Assembly (NCBI RefSeq): GCF_001870435.1
Contig: NZ_MDDR01000023.1
Coordinates: 1 to 58,740, forward strand
Source of the DNA: Pseudomonas costantinii
GTDB lineage: Bacteria > Pseudomonadota > Gammaproteobacteria > Pseudomonadales > Pseudomonadaceae
DNA length: 58,740 bases
Direction of reading: 5' to 3'
A program made the position numbers and the translations under genes. The notes beneath the pieces were generated by a model. It was not told the origin of the DNA and searched no databases. It worked only from the letters and a program-made list of their open reading frames with translations. The first letter of the stretch is position 1, and the number at the start of each line of letters is the position of its first letter. Positions 1-9,164 of this stretch are shown piece by piece.

Positions 1-584
1 GGCACGGCTGCGCGGGTCGCCGCGATGGGCCATCCCTGGCCCAGCGCGGCTAAACCGGCATCCTTGCCGGTTTACCCGCTCCACCGTGCCTACTTGCGGC
101 CAGCGTGGTTAATGGGGCGCCTGAGATCAAGATCAAAAAGATCAAAAGCAGAGCACGGCGGCCTGAAAGCCGACCTGAGTGGTGTAGATCAAAAGCGGTA
201 AAACATGTGCGCGAGCAAGCCCGCTTCCACATTTTTAATCTCCATACATCAGGGAAACTGCAATCTGCCCTGCTTCTGATCTGGCTTTTGATCCACGCCA
301 CTCAGGTCGGCTTTCAGGCCGCCGTGCTCTGCTTTTGATCTGCTTGTGATCTTGATCTCAGCCGCCCCATTAACCACGATGGCCGCACGCAGGCTTGAAT
401 CCGTGGGTAACCCGGCAGGACGCCGGGTTAGCCACGCTGGGCCAAGGATGGCCCATCGCGGCGGCCCACGGATTCAAGCCGGAGTGCGGGCACACCGAGC
501 CACAGCGAGGTGCCGAGTGGTGGGGCAAGAGCGTTTTGGTTACTTTTGCGCTGTTCAAAAGTGACCCGCCGTAAGGGCGGAACC
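1..584. repeat. Large palindromic repeat, copy 1 (cut by window edge)
   Basis: Non-coding, GC-rich repeat that is a near copy of 57210-57898. It is itself a long imperfect palindrome: the segment near 150-200 (AGCACGGCGGCCTGAAAGCC, then GACCTGAGTGG) reappears inverted near 295-345, and the right border (477-584, ending in a GTAAGGGCGGAACC segment) is the inverse of the left border of copy 2 (from 57210). A small REP-like hairpin sits at the centre (about 205-232). The short open frames here are by-products of the symmetry and lack ribosome binding sites. I do not know an established name for this family. Confidence 0.8.
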
Positions 585-722
585 CATTTCAGCCGTTACC
601 ACACCAACGGATATGTACTCAATCTACCTAAGAAAAATGGCCCACCCGAAGCTCCCTCCCCACGGTTTAGCGCAATTCCAAGAGATGTGTAGATACCCAT
701 GCTGCGATGGGAACGACCCGGT
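585..722. other. Intergenic, no gene seen
   Basis: Stretch between the palindromic repeat and the stop codon of the deaminase gene. It is less GC-rich than its surroundings and I see no credible reading frame or clear terminator hairpin. Confidence 0.5.
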
Positions 723-1931
723 CTAGAAACAGGTATGCAGAGACTCAATCACCTGCAGTTGCTCATCCACCAGGCAGCCCACTTGCCACTTGTCGAAAGT
801 CAGGCATGGGTGGGAGGTGCCGAACGAGATGATGTCGCCAATGCGCAGTTCCACACCCGGCGCCACCGTCATGAACGCATGCTGGTCCATCACTGCAGTC
901 ACCTTGCAGGCGCTCACATCATCACCTTCAGCCGGAACAATACCCGCCTTGTAACGCTTGAGCGGCACCGGCAAACCAGCGTCGTAGGCCACGTCGCGCT
1001 TGCCCAGGGCAATCACCGCAAAACCTGGCTCGGGCAACGATTGCACGTGAGCCCAGACTTCCAGTGCCGGGCGCAGGCCTTCGTTGAGGTCACTGCGACG
1101 GTCGAGCACACAGCATTGCGCCTCTTTGTAGATACCGTGGTCATGCGCCACGTAACTGCCAGGGCGCAGCACACTGAGGAAACGACCGGCGGCGTTTTGG
1201 GTTTCGAAGGACTCGGCGATCAGGTCATACCAGGCCGAACCTGACGCAGTAACGATGGGTTTTGGCAGGTCAAAAGAGCCGTTGTTTTGCAGGTCGACCG
1301 CTAGGCGTACCAGGCTGGCGGCGAACTCACGGATGCCGCTGATAGCGTGCTCGCCATGGATCACGCCTTCATAACCTTCGATACCGGTAAGGGCCAGGGC
1401 CGGCTGGGCCTTGATCGCCTTGGCCAGGTCGCGCACTTCTTGCTCGCTGCGGCAACCGCAACGGCCACCGACCACGCCGTACTCGATCATCACATTCAAG
1501 CGCAGGCCACGGGCAGCAAAAAACAGGCCGAGATCGGCGACGTTATCCGGGTGGTCGACCATGCAATGGAAGTCGAAATCCTTATCCGCCAGCAGGTCGG
1601 CGATCAATTCCATGTTCGGCGCGCCAACCAGTTGGTTGGCCATCAGTACGCGGCGTACACCACCGGCATACGCAGCGCGAGTCTGCACCGCATTGGCCAA
1701 GGTTATGCCCCAGGCGCCTTGGGCGATCTGGCGCTGAAACAGCGCCGGCATCATGCTGGTTTTGCCATGGGGCGCGAGTTCTGCGCCGCTGTTGCTGACG
1801 AATGCCTGCATCCAGCGAATGTTGTGCTCCAGGGCATCGCGGTGCAGTACCAGGGCCGGCAGGCTGACGTCACGGACCAGGTGGGCACCGACGGCGGCGG
1901 CGCCTTTTTCAACGGCGTTGATGGCAGACAT
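723..1931 (-). CDS. Fold-type III PLP amino-acid deaminase (D-threonine aldolase / D-serine dehydratase-like)
   Basis: A 402-residue cytoplasmic enzyme of the alanine racemase-fold DSD1 / D-threonine aldolase family. The N-terminal barrel carries the expected PLP-binding lysine, K57 in PHGKTSM. The C-terminal beta domain ends with a GTSHPC segment whose H374 and C376 match the zinc ligands of eukaryotic-type D-serine dehydratase. A dehydratase or deaminase of a hydroxy-D-amino acid releases an enamine/imine, which fits the RidA gene in the same operon. The start has an AGGAG about 8 bases upstream that overlaps the end of the IclR gene, so it is almost certainly co-transcribed with it. The true substrate (D-Ser, D-Thr or another) cannot be read from sequence; aldolase activity is the main alternative. 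Confidence 0.85.
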   Translation of the reverse strand: MSAINAVEKGAAAVGAHLVRDVSLPALVLHRDALEHNIRWMQAFVSNSGAELAPHGKTSMMPALFQRQIAQGAWGITLANAVQTRAAYAGGVRRVLMANQLVGAPNMELIADLLADKDFDFHCMVDHPDNVADLGLFFAARGLRLNVMIEYGVVGGRCGCRSEQEVRDLAKAIKAQPALALTGIEGYEGVIHGEHAISGIREFAASLVRLAVDLQNNGSFDLPKPIVTASGSAWYDLIAESFETQNAAGRFLSVLRPGSYVAHDHGIYKEAQCCVLDRRSDLNEGLRPALEVWAHVQSLPEPGFAVIALGKRDVAYDAGLPVPLKRYKAGIVPAEGDDVSACKVTAVMDQHAFMTVAPGVELRIGDIISFGTSHPCLTFDKWQVGCLVDEQLQVIESLHTCF

Positions 1932-1940
1932 GGAAAACTC

Positions 1941-2705
1941 CTATTCGTTGATGCGACGGGCCAGGTTGTTGGCGCTGTCGATCAACACCCGGCGATAGTC
2001 GTTGTAATGGTTGATGGCATCGGCGCGTGGGGCGACGATACACAAGGTCGCAATGCTGATGCCTTGCGCGTCCCGGACGGGGGCCGCAAAGCAATGGGTG
2101 AAGGTGTCGGCCACGCTGTCGAAGGAGAAAAAGCCATCGAGGGTGGCCTGACGGATTTGCGCCAGAAAGGTTTCCAGTGGCAGGCGCTGGCCGTCGGGCA
2201 GGATGAAATCGTCGTGGTCGATCAGGTCAATGATCTGCTGGTCGCTCAGGTGCCCCAGCAGCAAACGCCCGGACGCGGTCCACGGGATCGGCGCGTTTTC
2301 ACCGATGTCCGAGGAAATTCTGAAGTGCCGCTCACCTTCACGCATCAGCGCCACCGTGTATTTGCGCCCGTTGAGCAGGCACATCTGCGCGGTTTCGTGG
2401 GTCTGGCTGACAATTTCCTGCAAGGCGTGGTCGGCCTCGCGGGTCAGGTCGAAATGACGCAGGTGGGCCTGGCCAAGAAAGTACAACTGGCGGCCGAGGT
2501 AGACGTGACCGTCCTTGCCCACCGTTTCCAGGATACGTCGCTCAAGCAAGGACGCGACCAATTCGTAGACGGTGGATTTGGGGCTGCCGATGCCGCTGGC
2601 AATATCATTCGGGCGCAGGGGCTGGCCGATTTCCTTGAGGAAATCGAGGATATCGAATGCGCGATCGAGGCCTTTGGCGCGGCGTTTGATGGTGTCTTCG
2701 GTCAT
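1941..2705 (-). CDS. IclR-family transcriptional regulator
   Basis: 254 residues. An N-terminal winged helix-turn-helix of IclR type (about residues 8-70, including SPKSTVYELVASLLE) is followed by the IclR effector-binding domain (about 80-250). The ATG at 2705 is chosen because it directly precedes the conserved region; an upstream in-frame start would translate REP sequence. It sits inside the operon it probably controls, between ridA and the deaminase gene, only 9 bases before the latter. A REP pair separates it from ridA. Its likely operator is the TTCCG-N6-CGGAA palindrome ahead of the first gene of the operon. Confidence 0.9.
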   Translation of the reverse strand: MTEDTIKRRAKGLDRAFDILDFLKEIGQPLRPNDIASGIGSPKSTVYELVASLLERRILETVGKDGHVYLGRQLYFLGQAHLRHFDLTREADHALQEIVSQTHETAQMCLLNGRKYTVALMREGERHFRISSDIGENAPIPWTASGRLLLGHLSDQQIIDLIDHDDFILPDGQRLPLETFLAQIRQATLDGFFSFDSVADTFTHCFAAPVRDAQGISIATLCIVAPRADAINHYNDYRRVLIDSANNLARRINE

Positions 2706-2729
2706 GGCAGTGTCGGTTCCGTTACAGAT

Positions 2730-2838
2730 GATCGTTCCCACGCTCTGCGTGGGAATGCATACCGTGACGCTCTGCGTCACAGAAGCGGATGCAGAGCATC
2801 CAGAGCGGCGTTCCCACGCTGAGCGTGGGAACGATCAT
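2730..2838. repeat. REP pair (GATCGTTCCCACGC family)
   Basis: Two outward-facing REP units: GATCGTTCCCACGC at the left and its inverse at the right, with a secondary GACGCTCTGCGTC hairpin between. It directly abuts the ridA stop codon and lies between two genes read in the same direction, so it may uncouple or stabilise segments of the mRNA. Other copies are at 14484-14514 and 37532-37645. Confidence 0.9.
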
Positions 2839-3228
2839 TTAGCCTTTTTTCTTATAGGCCACGCAATCAATCTCAACCTTGCAATCGACCATCATATTGG
2901 CCTGCACGCAGGCGCGCGCCGGGGCGTGTTCCGGAGTGAAGTATTCGCCGAACACCTTGTTGAAACTCCAGAAGTCTCGTGGGTCTTCCAGCCACACGCC
3001 CACGCGCACCACGTCTTTCAACTCGTAGCCGGCCTCTTCAAGAATTGCCACCACGTTGCGCAAGGTCTGGCGGGTTTGCTCGACGATCCCGCCGCTGATG
3101 ATTTCACCGTCCACCGCCGGCACTTGGCCCGAGACGTAGAGCCAGCCGTCGGCTTCCACCGCACGGGCGAAAGGACGTGGCTGGCCGCCGCCGGCGGTGC
3201 TGCCGGTGCCGTAACGAGTAATGCTCAT
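2839..3228 (-). CDS. RidA-family enamine/imine deaminase
   Basis: A 129-residue single-domain RidA (YjgF/YER057c) protein. Members form trimers and hydrolyse reactive enamines/imines such as 2-aminoacrylate to the keto acid plus ammonia. The carboxylate-binding arginine is present at R105 in the HAPARACVQ segment, the position of the functional Arg in E. coli RidA. AGGAG lies upstream of the ATG and the gene begins 15 bases after the ABC ATPase. Its placement beside a PLP deaminase suggests it finishes deamination of the imported amino acid rather than acting as general housekeeping RidA. Confidence 0.88.
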   Translation of the reverse strand: MSITRYGTGSTAGGGQPRPFARAVEADGWLYVSGQVPAVDGEIISGGIVEQTRQTLRNVVAILEEAGYELKDVVRVGVWLEDPRDFWSFNKVFGEYFTPEHAPARACVQANMMVDCKVEIDCVAYKKKG

Positions 3229-3243
3229 AAAAATAACTCCTGA

Positions 3244-4026
3244 TTAAAAACGAATATTCTTCAAAAATTCCGCCAGGCGCGGCGACTGTGGGCGCTCGAA
3301 GATGTCCTTCGAGCTGCCCTGCTCTTCGATGCGACCCTGGTTCATGAATACGATTTTGTCAGACACTTCATAGGCAAAGCGCATTTCGTGGGTGACCAGC
3401 AACATGGTCATGCCCTCTTCCGCCAGGCCCTTGATCACGCTGAGCACTTCGCCCACCAGTTCCGGGTCGAGGGCCGACGTCACTTCATCAAACAGCATCA
3501 AGCTGGGGTTCATCGCAATGGCGCGGGCAATCGCCACGCGCTGTTGCTGGCCGCCAGACAACTGACCGGGAAAGTGATTACGACGCTCCAGCAAGCCCAC
3601 ACGGTCCAGCCATTTTTCCGCCAGGGCCACGGCTTCGTCCTTGCCCATCTTTTTAACCTTGAGCAGGCCAAGGGTAACGTTTTGCAGCGCGGTCAAATGC
3701 GGGAACAGGTTGAATTGCTGGAACGCCATGCCGGTCATCGCGCGGTGCTGGGAGATCACGCGTTCCGGGTGGCGCACGCGCTTGCCGGCGATTTCGCTGT
3801 AGCCGATGGACTCGCCATCCAGAGTGATCTGCCCGCCCTGGAATTCTTCGAGCAGGTTGACGCAACGCAACAGCGTGGTCTTGCCCGAGCCGCTAGAACC
3901 GATCAACGTCACCACGTTGCCGCGCTGCATGGACAGGTCGACGCCCTTGAGCACTTCCACTTGGCCGTATTGTTTACGCAGGCCGCGAATGTTCAGCAGC
4001 GGTTGGTCTGTTTGAGGTTGGTTCAT
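3244..4026 (-). CDS. Polar amino-acid ABC transporter, ATP-binding protein
   Basis: A 260-residue ATPase of the HisP/GlnQ type. Walker [10 protein letters not shown] is at residues 43-51, the ABC signature LSGGQQQR near 160, and Walker [13 protein letters not shown] near 183, followed by the H-loop (VTHEM). The start overlaps the stop of the preceding permease (ATGA), indicating translational coupling. It powers import with the two permeases and the binding protein upstream in the same operon. Confidence 0.95.
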   Translation of the reverse strand: MNQPQTDQPLLNIRGLRKQYGQVEVLKGVDLSMQRGNVVTLIGSSGSGKTTLLRCVNLLEEFQGGQITLDGESIGYSEIAGKRVRHPERVISQHRAMTGMAFQQFNLFPHLTALQNVTLGLLKVKKMGKDEAVALAEKWLDRVGLLERRNHFPGQLSGGQQQRVAIARAIAMNPSLMLFDEVTSALDPELVGEVLSVIKGLAEEGMTMLLVTHEMRFAYEVSDKIVFMNQGRIEEQGSSKDIFERPQSPRLAEFLKNIRF

Positions 4027-4685
4027 GGCAAGGCCACCCGCTTTTCAATGTAACGCCCGAATAATTCAATGGCGTAGTTGATGACAAAGAACAGAAACCC
4101 GGCGAACAGGTAGAACTCCAGGGTCATGAAAGTGCGCGCGATCACTTGCTGAGTGCTCAACAGCAACTCGGCCACGCCGATCACCGAAAGCAAGGTCGAG
4201 GCCTTGACGATTTCCGTGGAGGAATTGACCCAGGTCGGCAGGATCTGGCGCAGCGCCTGGGGCAACAGCACATAGCCCAGGGACTGGTAGAACGTCAGCC
4301 CAATCGCCTTGCTCGCTTCGAGTTGCCCACGGGGAATGGCTTGCAGCGCGCCCCGCACGATTTCCGAGACGTGGGAGCCGCAAAACAGCGTCAGCCCGAC
4401 GGCACCGGCCTGGAACGCGGTGATTTGCCAACCGAGCGCCGGCAGCATGTAGAAACACGCCAACACCAGCACAAACACCGGCGTGCCACGAATCAGATCG
4501 ACGTACAAACGAAACGGCGCGCGCATCCAAAATTTGCCGTAGGTCAGGATCAGCCCGGCGAAAATGCCGATCAGCGTGCCAAAAATAATGGCCAGCACCG
4601 AGCAATAGATACTGGTCTGAAACCCCGCCCAGAGCGTATCCCGGGCGATCCACAACTCATGCAACCAGCTGGGGGACTCGTACAT
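4023..4685 (-). CDS. Polar amino-acid ABC transporter permease (second)
   Basis: A 220-residue inner-membrane permease of the HisM/GlnP family with several hydrophobic helices and the cytoplasmic EAA loop ([20 protein letters not shown] region). The ATG at 4685 is chosen because AGGAGG precedes it at normal distance; the open frame extends 20 codons further but that part overlaps the previous gene and is not membrane-like. It begins 10 bases after the first permease ends and overlaps the ATPase start by 4 bases. It presumably forms a heterodimer with the first permease. Confidence 0.93.
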   Translation of the reverse strand: MYESPSWLHELWIARDTLWAGFQTSIYCSVLAIIFGTLIGIFAGLILTYGKFWMRAPFRLYVDLIRGTPVFVLVLACFYMLPALGWQITAFQAGAVGLTLFCGSHVSEIVRGALQAIPRGQLEASKAIGLTFYQSLGYVLLPQALRQILPTWVNSSTEIVKASTLLSVIGVAELLLSTQQVIARTFMTLEFYLFAGFLFFVINYAIELFGRYIEKRVALP

Positions 4686-4695
4686 GGAACCCTCC

Positions 4696-5358
4696 TTAAC
4701 GACGGATCGCCAGACGCTGTTCCAGGTAACGGAGCAGCATGGCAATGAGGTAACAGGCAGCCACGTAGAGCGCGGTCGTAACCATCCAGGTTTCGATCAC
4801 CCGGTAGCTTTCGACGTTGATCTTACGGGCGTAATAGGTCAGCTCCGGCACCGCGATGGCGGCCGCCAGCGAGGTGTCCTTGAACAGCGAAATAAAGTTG
4901 TTCGACAGCGCGGGCAGCACGTTGCGCAGCATCACCGGCACGGTGATGTAGGCGCGGATACGCCACTCGCCCAAGCCGATAGCCAGCCCGGCCTCACGCA
5001 AGCCCTTGGGAATATTCAACAGCCCGGCACGGAATACTTCGGTCAGATAGGCACCGGCGTACAACGACAAGGTGATGATGAAGGAAGGGATTTTGTCGAG
5101 GCGAATCCCCAGGCTCGGCAGCGCAAAGTAGATCAACAGGATCAGCACGAGGATCGGCGTATTGCGGATCACCGTCACATACACCGAGGCGAAGACTCGC
5201 AGCGCGCGGTGTTTGGACAGCATGGCAAACGCCATCAGCAGGCCGATCACGCAGCCAATCGCGATCGACAGCAAAGCCAGTTCAAGGCCCAGGCCGAGTC
5301 CCGCCAGCAAACTGGGGAAATCGCGCCAGACGGCGGCAAAGTTCAACTGATAGTTCAT
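4696..5358 (-). CDS. Polar amino-acid ABC transporter permease (first)
   Basis: A 220-residue permease of the same family as its neighbour. Predicted transmembrane helices begin near residue 19 (GLGLGLELALLSIAIGCVIG). The EAA loop reads REAGLAIGLGEWRIRAYITV. Two tandem, different permease genes are typical of histidine/glutamate/opine-type importers. A GC-rich hairpin (5378-5399) lies between it and the binding-protein gene, which would allow more binding protein than membrane component. Confidence 0.93.
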   Translation of the reverse strand: MNYQLNFAAVWRDFPSLLAGLGLGLELALLSIAIGCVIGLLMAFAMLSKHRALRVFASVYVTVIRNTPILVLILLIYFALPSLGIRLDKIPSFIITLSLYAGAYLTEVFRAGLLNIPKGLREAGLAIGLGEWRIRAYITVPVMLRNVLPALSNNFISLFKDTSLAAAIAVPELTYYARKINVESYRVIETWMVTTALYVAACYLIAMLLRYLEQRLAIRR

Positions 5359-5377
5359 GGTCGGCAGTACCTAAAGC

Positions 5378-5399
5378 GGGGCGCAAAACGCTGCGCCCC
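5378..5399 (-). terminator. Intercistronic hairpin after the binding-protein gene
   Basis: GGGGCGCA and TGCGCCCC arms (8 bp, perfect) with a 6-base loop, read on the minus strand, without a U-tract. It lies between the binding-protein stop and the permease start, a common place for a stabilising or attenuating hairpin in ABC operons. Confidence 0.6.
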
Positions 5400-5410
5400 C
5401 GGTTTACACA

Positions 5411-6259
5411 TCACTTGAATTCAACAGGGAAACCAATCGCAGGCTCTGGCAGGTCTACACCGAACCATTGTTTGAACGAAGCCTTGTACGCTGGGAATTC
5501 CACACCCGTCATGGCTTCATGCAGCGCCGTGTTGACGAAGTTCAGCCAGTCCTGGTCGCCACGCTTGACCGCGCACGCATAGGTTTGCGGGCTCCAGGCG
5601 TAGGTTGGGCTGCGGTAGCGGCCTGGGTTCTGCACCATCAGGTATTTGACCGAGGACTGGTCGGTGGCCGCAGCATCGGCGCGACCGGAGTTCACGGCCT
5701 GGTACATCAGGTCAACGCTGTCGTACTGGTCGACCTTGGCCTTGGGCAATGCCTGGTGCACCAGTTCTTCGGCGTAGACGTTTTGCAGCACGGCCACGGT
5801 GACGCCATCACCCGCCGCTTGCAGGTCTTCGATCTCTTTGTACTTGCTGTTGTTCGGCAGCAGCAGGCCCACGCCTTCGCGGTAGTACGGCAGGGTAAAG
5901 GCAACCTGCTGCGCACGGCTGGCGGTGACGGTGATGAACTGGCAACTCATGTCGACCTTGTCGGTCAGCAGGTTGGGAATCCGTGCGTCGGACGACTGCA
6001 CCACAAACTCGACCTTGCTCGGGTCGTTGAACAATCCTTTGGCCACAATGCGGCCGATGTCGATATCAAACCCCTGCAACTTGCCATCCGCTCCCTGGAA
6101 GTGCCACGGCGCATTGGTACTGCCTGTACCCACGATGAGATGCCCACGCTTGAGCACATCGTCGAGCTTGCTGTCCGCCGCGTGCACAACGCTTGCGAGG
6201 GAAGCCGATGCGGCGAAGAGAAAAACACACGCTTTAAACACGGAAGGTCGGTGATGCAT
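5411..6259 (-). CDS. Amino-acid ABC transporter substrate-binding protein (family 3)
   Basis: A 282-residue periplasmic binding protein of the SBP_bac_3 family. The ATG at 6259 starts a clear signal peptide (basic N-terminus, FKACVFLFAASASLASVVHA, cleavage about residue 27), and CTGGAG lies upstream; the longer open frame is disregarded. Mature features include the GFDIDIG motif and the GRADAAATDQSS region of the hinge lobe. It is the first gene of an operon running to 723: binding protein, permease, permease, ATPase, RidA, IclR regulator, deaminase. The downstream enzymes suggest a (D-)hydroxy amino acid as ligand, which is inference. Confidence 0.93.
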   Translation of the reverse strand: MHHRPSVFKACVFLFAASASLASVVHAADSKLDDVLKRGHLIVGTGSTNAPWHFQGADGKLQGFDIDIGRIVAKGLFNDPSKVEFVVQSSDARIPNLLTDKVDMSCQFITVTASRAQQVAFTLPYYREGVGLLLPNNSKYKEIEDLQAAGDGVTVAVLQNVYAEELVHQALPKAKVDQYDSVDLMYQAVNSGRADAAATDQSSVKYLMVQNPGRYRSPTYAWSPQTYACAVKRGDQDWLNFVNTALHEAMTGVEFPAYKASFKQWFGVDLPEPAIGFPVEFK

Positions 6260-6283
6260 GACAAGCACTCCAGGAGTTGTGTA

Positions 6284-6299
6284 TTCCGCTATACCGGAA
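6284..6299 (-). promoter_or_regulatory. Candidate IclR-type operator overlapping a -10 box
   Basis: Perfect palindrome TTCCG-N6-CGGAA about 25 bases upstream of the binding-protein start. On the minus strand the spacer contains TATAGC, a plausible -10 hexamer, with a weak GTTGTT -35 about 16 bases upstream. A further ACGGAAT half-site is at 6314-6320. Position and symmetry suit the operon's IclR-family regulator, but the assignment is inference. Confidence 0.4.
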
Positions 6300-6320
6300 C
6301 TTAGTATGTAACAACGGAAT

Positions 6321-6813
6321 AGACAGCAGAAAGTGTGCCACACGAAGCAGCAAAAAAACATGACGGGGATAAAGTTGTTTTAAATCAATTAGATAAATAT
6401 TCAGCTGGCACGAGGCGCTATGCCAGCAGCCGCAATCATGTTGCTACTCAAGACCCCACACGGCGGTGACAGTTGGATGCCGTGCACCACGACGGCGTTA
6501 CCGTGCACCGTGGCTGTTCTCTGTGGCGAGCGGGCTCGCTACGAGGTTTTCTTGCCACAGGTGTGTGGCTGTTTTTGGGCTGGGCTAGGCTGGGGGAATA
6601 TCTGTCTGTAGGAGCCTGGTGTGATGAAGTTAAGCCTTCTGGTTGTTTTGCTGTGTTGTTACGGCCTCGACCAGCAATGACCGGCACGAATGCAAGGAAC
6701 GTGAGGGTGATGCGTGAGCGTGTCTACCTGTGAAGGTTGACAGTAGACGGTGGTGATCTCGCGATTTAGCGTACTCGGAGCAACCCTTCCGACCAGCGCA
6801 CAAGGAGATCATC
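6321..6813. other. Intergenic, fragments of REP-like sequence, no gene seen
   Basis: An AT-rich stretch (6350-6410) followed by a segment with GTGGCGAGCGGGCTCGCTAC, similar to the left arm of the REP pair at 9009-9140 but without its partner arm. The short open frames here have neither ribosome binding sites nor recognisable products. The last part contains the leader of the thioredoxin-like gene. Confidence 0.5.
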
Positions 6814-7230
6814 ATGGGTATCGCAAACGCGGTCATCAACGACCACAACGAATACCAACAAATGCTGGATGAACACCCACTGGTTATCGCGTTGTTTACT
6901 GCTCAATCCTGCCACGCCTGCATGGGGGTTGCGCCACGCTTTAATCGCGCCGCCGAAGTGCACGAGGGGCGTGTAAAAGGCCTGATCCTCGACACCGCCC
7001 AAACCCCAAAAATCGACGGGGTGAGCGGCACGCCGACCCTAGTGGTGTACAAAAATGCCCAGGTGGTCGACAACATCAAAGGGGTTGTCGACCCAGAGTA
7101 TCAAGACAGCTACTTTGAACAGCTGTTTATTCACTACGCCAACGGTCACTCGGGGTCGTTTACATTCGACCTGCCACAGGTACCAACAGCACCTGCGTCA
7201 CCCGCCGCTCCTCCACTGCCGCCACGGTGA
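6814..7230 (+). CDS. Thioredoxin-like protein with CHAC active site
   Basis: 138 residues with a thioredoxin fold: a beta-strand LVIALFTA leads to the redox motif C33-H-A-C36, and the cis-proline loop is [10 protein letters not shown]. The classic thioredoxin WCGPC is not conserved (QSCHAC instead). No signal peptide is apparent, so it is probably cytoplasmic. AAGGAG stands 7 bases before the ATG. The C-terminal tail after about residue 115 is rich in Pro and Ala, and its last 71 bases overlap the 3' end of the opposing terC-type gene. The tail may therefore be recent read-through; the fold is complete before it. Disulfide reductase activity is likely, partner unknown. Confidence 0.8.
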   Translation: MGIANAVINDHNEYQQMLDEHPLVIALFTAQSCHACMGVAPRFNRAAEVHEGRVKGLILDTAQTPKIDGVSGTPTLVVYKNAQVVDNIKGVVDPEYQDSYFEQLFIHYANGHSGSFTFDLPQVPTAPASPAAPPLPPR

Positions 7231-8725
7231 GGCGCCAGCCTTCATGCTCCAGGCTGTCGCCCACCACCGGCAAACGGTCCAGCAGGCTCATCACCAGACC
7301 CGCAAGGGTCTGGTAATCCTCGGTAGCAACGGCTTTGAAGCCGGTGCGCTGACGAACCAGGTTCAGATTCAACGCGCCATTGGCACGAAAACCCTCACCC
7401 TCCTCGACGATATCCGGCCCTTCGATTTCGCTGGCATCCGGCAATTCACCGGCGATGGATTCAAGGATGTCGGTCATGCTCAGCACACCCATAAAGTCGC
7501 CGAATTCGTTGATCACGAACGCGATGTGGGTCGACTCCTGGCGCATTTGCTCCAAGGCGTTGAGGATCGAAAAGCTTTCCAGCAGGTTGACCGCCCGGCG
7601 CGCCAGATGCTCCAGGTTCGGCTCATTGCCCGCCAGGTACTCCTTGAGCAATTCCTTCTTGTGCACAAAGCCCAATGGCTCATCGACAGCGCCGTTGCGG
7701 ATCAACGGCAGGCGCGAGTAGGACGAATGCATCAGTTTCTGGCGGATCGTCTCGGGATCGTCCGCCAAATCAATACAATCCACCTTCGCCCGCGGGGTCA
7801 TCAAGCTGCGGATCGGTCGCTCGGCCAATTGCAGCACACCGCTGATCATCACGCGCTCACGTCGGTCAAACAGCGGACCTCGGTTCGCATCCGGCTCGCC
7901 CAGCAGGTCCGCCACCTCTTCACCGACTTCTTCCACGGCCAGGCTGCGACCGCCCAGCAAGCGCATCACCGCATGGGCGGTACGCTCACGTATCGGCAAC
8001 ACACCTTGCGCCGACTTCTTGCGGCGAGCCCGGGCAATTTGGTTGAACACTTCGATCAGAATCGAGAAACCAATCGCTGCATACAGGTAGCCCTTCGGAA
8101 TGTGGAAACCCAGGCCTTCGGCGGTCAGGGCGAAACCGATCATCATCAAAAAGCCCAGGCACAGCATGATCACCGTCGGGTGGGCGTTGACGAAACGGGT
8201 CAGCGGCTTGCTCGCAACAATCATCAGGCCGATGGACACGATCACCGCGATCATCATCACCGCCAGTTCATCGACCATGCCCACGGCGGTAATCACTGCG
8301 TCGAGGGAGAACACCGCGTCGAGCACCACGATCTGCGCCACGATCGGCCAGAACATCGCATAGGCCACATTGCCCGAACGCTGCGCCACATGACCTTCAA
8401 GGCGCTCATGCAACTCCATGGTGGCCTTGAACAACAGGAACACACCACCAAACAACATGATCAGGTCACGGCCGGAGAAGCTCTTGTCAAACACCTCAAA
8501 CAACGGCTGAGTGAGGGTCACCAACCAGGAAATACTTGCCAACAAGCCCAGGCGCATCAGCAATGCCAGGGACAAACCGATCAACCGCGCACGATCGCGC
8601 TGCTCCGGCGGCAGCTTGTCCGCCAGGATCGCAATAAACACCAGGTTGTCGATACCCAGCACCAGTTCCAGCACAATCAAGGTCAACAGGCCGAGCCAGG
8701 CCGTTGGATCCGCCAACCATTCCAT
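7160..8725 (-). CDS. TerC / CBS-pair / CorC-HlyC membrane protein (YegH/YoaE type)
   Basis: 521 residues. The N-terminal half (about 1-230) is a TerC-family integral membrane domain with hydrophobic helices and acidic intramembrane motifs ([11 protein letters not shown] and [16 protein letters not shown]). Next come two CBS domains (about 295-415, beginning [20 protein letters not shown]) and a C-terminal CorC/HlyC domain (about 435-515). This architecture is seen in YegH/YoaE-like proteins, which are linked to metal-ion export or homeostasis, but the transported ion is not established. It is monocistronic and overlaps the thioredoxin-like gene tail to tail. I found no recognisable manganese (yybP-ykoY) riboswitch upstream. 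Confidence 0.88.
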   Translation of the reverse strand: MEWLADPTAWLGLLTLIVLELVLGIDNLVFIAILADKLPPEQRDRARLIGLSLALLMRLGLLASISWLVTLTQPLFEVFDKSFSGRDLIMLFGGVFLLFKATMELHERLEGHVAQRSGNVAYAMFWPIVAQIVVLDAVFSLDAVITAVGMVDELAVMMIAVIVSIGLMIVASKPLTRFVNAHPTVIMLCLGFLMMIGFALTAEGLGFHIPKGYLYAAIGFSILIEVFNQIARARRKKSAQGVLPIRERTAHAVMRLLGGRSLAVEEVGEEVADLLGEPDANRGPLFDRRERVMISGVLQLAERPIRSLMTPRAKVDCIDLADDPETIRQKLMHSSYSRLPLIRNGAVDEPLGFVHKKELLKEYLAGNEPNLEHLARRAVNLLESFSILNALEQMRQESTHIAFVINEFGDFMGVLSMTDILESIAGELPDASEIEGPDIVEEGEGFRANGALNLNLVRQRTGFKAVATEDYQTLAGLVMSLLDRLPVVGDSLEHEGWRLTVAAVEERRVTQVLLVPVAGRM

Positions 8726-9008
8726 TTAAAGAGTCTCTGTATTCAGGTTTTCAGAATGCCGGGCACGGCAATGCGCGGTCAGTGGACCGGGACAAGGTTA
8801 GCAGTCGGAATACGGGGTGCTTCAGAGGGAACAGCGGCAGCGGATGTCTTGGGGAAAGACGACTGGGAGGCTCCGAGAGGGTGTTCATGCAAGTCCTGCA
8901 ATGAGAAAAGGACTTGAATCGTACAGGCGAAATACAAATTTCCTACAATGCAAAACTATTACAAGATCTGTAGCCCACGCCAAACACCTCCGGTAGCACT
9001 TGTTTCCT
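8726..9008. other. Leader region of the TerC-type gene, no gene seen
   Basis: On the minus strand this is the 5' region of the TerC-type gene. It contains a small hairpin (AAGTCC ... GGACTT around 8892-8915). A 45-codon frame at 8751-8889 (minus) has no convincing ribosome binding site and is not called. Confidence 0.4.
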
Positions 9009-9140
9009 GTGGCGAGCGGGCTTGCCCCGCGCTGGGCTGCGTAGCAGCCCTATCAGGAACGCTGTGGTTTTCCTGTTAAACCTGCGTGGCAGGCTCTGGG
9101 GCCGCTTCGCAGCCCAACGCGGGGCAACCCCGCTCGCCAC
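9009..9140. repeat. REP pair (GTGGCGAGCGGG family)
   Basis: Inverted arms GTGGCGAGCGGGCTTGCCCC at the left and its near-complement at the right (9108-9140), enclosing smaller hairpins. It lies downstream of the SorC-type regulator gene and probably forms a stable structure in the transcript end. Confidence 0.85.
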
Positions 9141-9164
9141 GCAAAGCCCTCTCGCCTCGATAAA

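Noticed and set aside
50..564. Several short frames in the left palindromic repeat
   Set aside because: They recur in mirrored form because of the palindrome, have no ribosome binding sites and resemble no protein.
2706..2780. Longer start for the IclR regulator
   Set aside because: The extra 25 codons are read through a REP element and are not part of the family.
8751..8889. 45-codon frame on the minus strand
   Set aside because: No ribosome binding site and no recognisable composition; lies in the leader of the TerC-type gene.
8726..9008. Manganese riboswitch (yybP-ykoY) before the TerC-type gene
   Set aside because: I could not find its conserved sequence blocks on the minus strand; only a small unrelated hairpin is visible.
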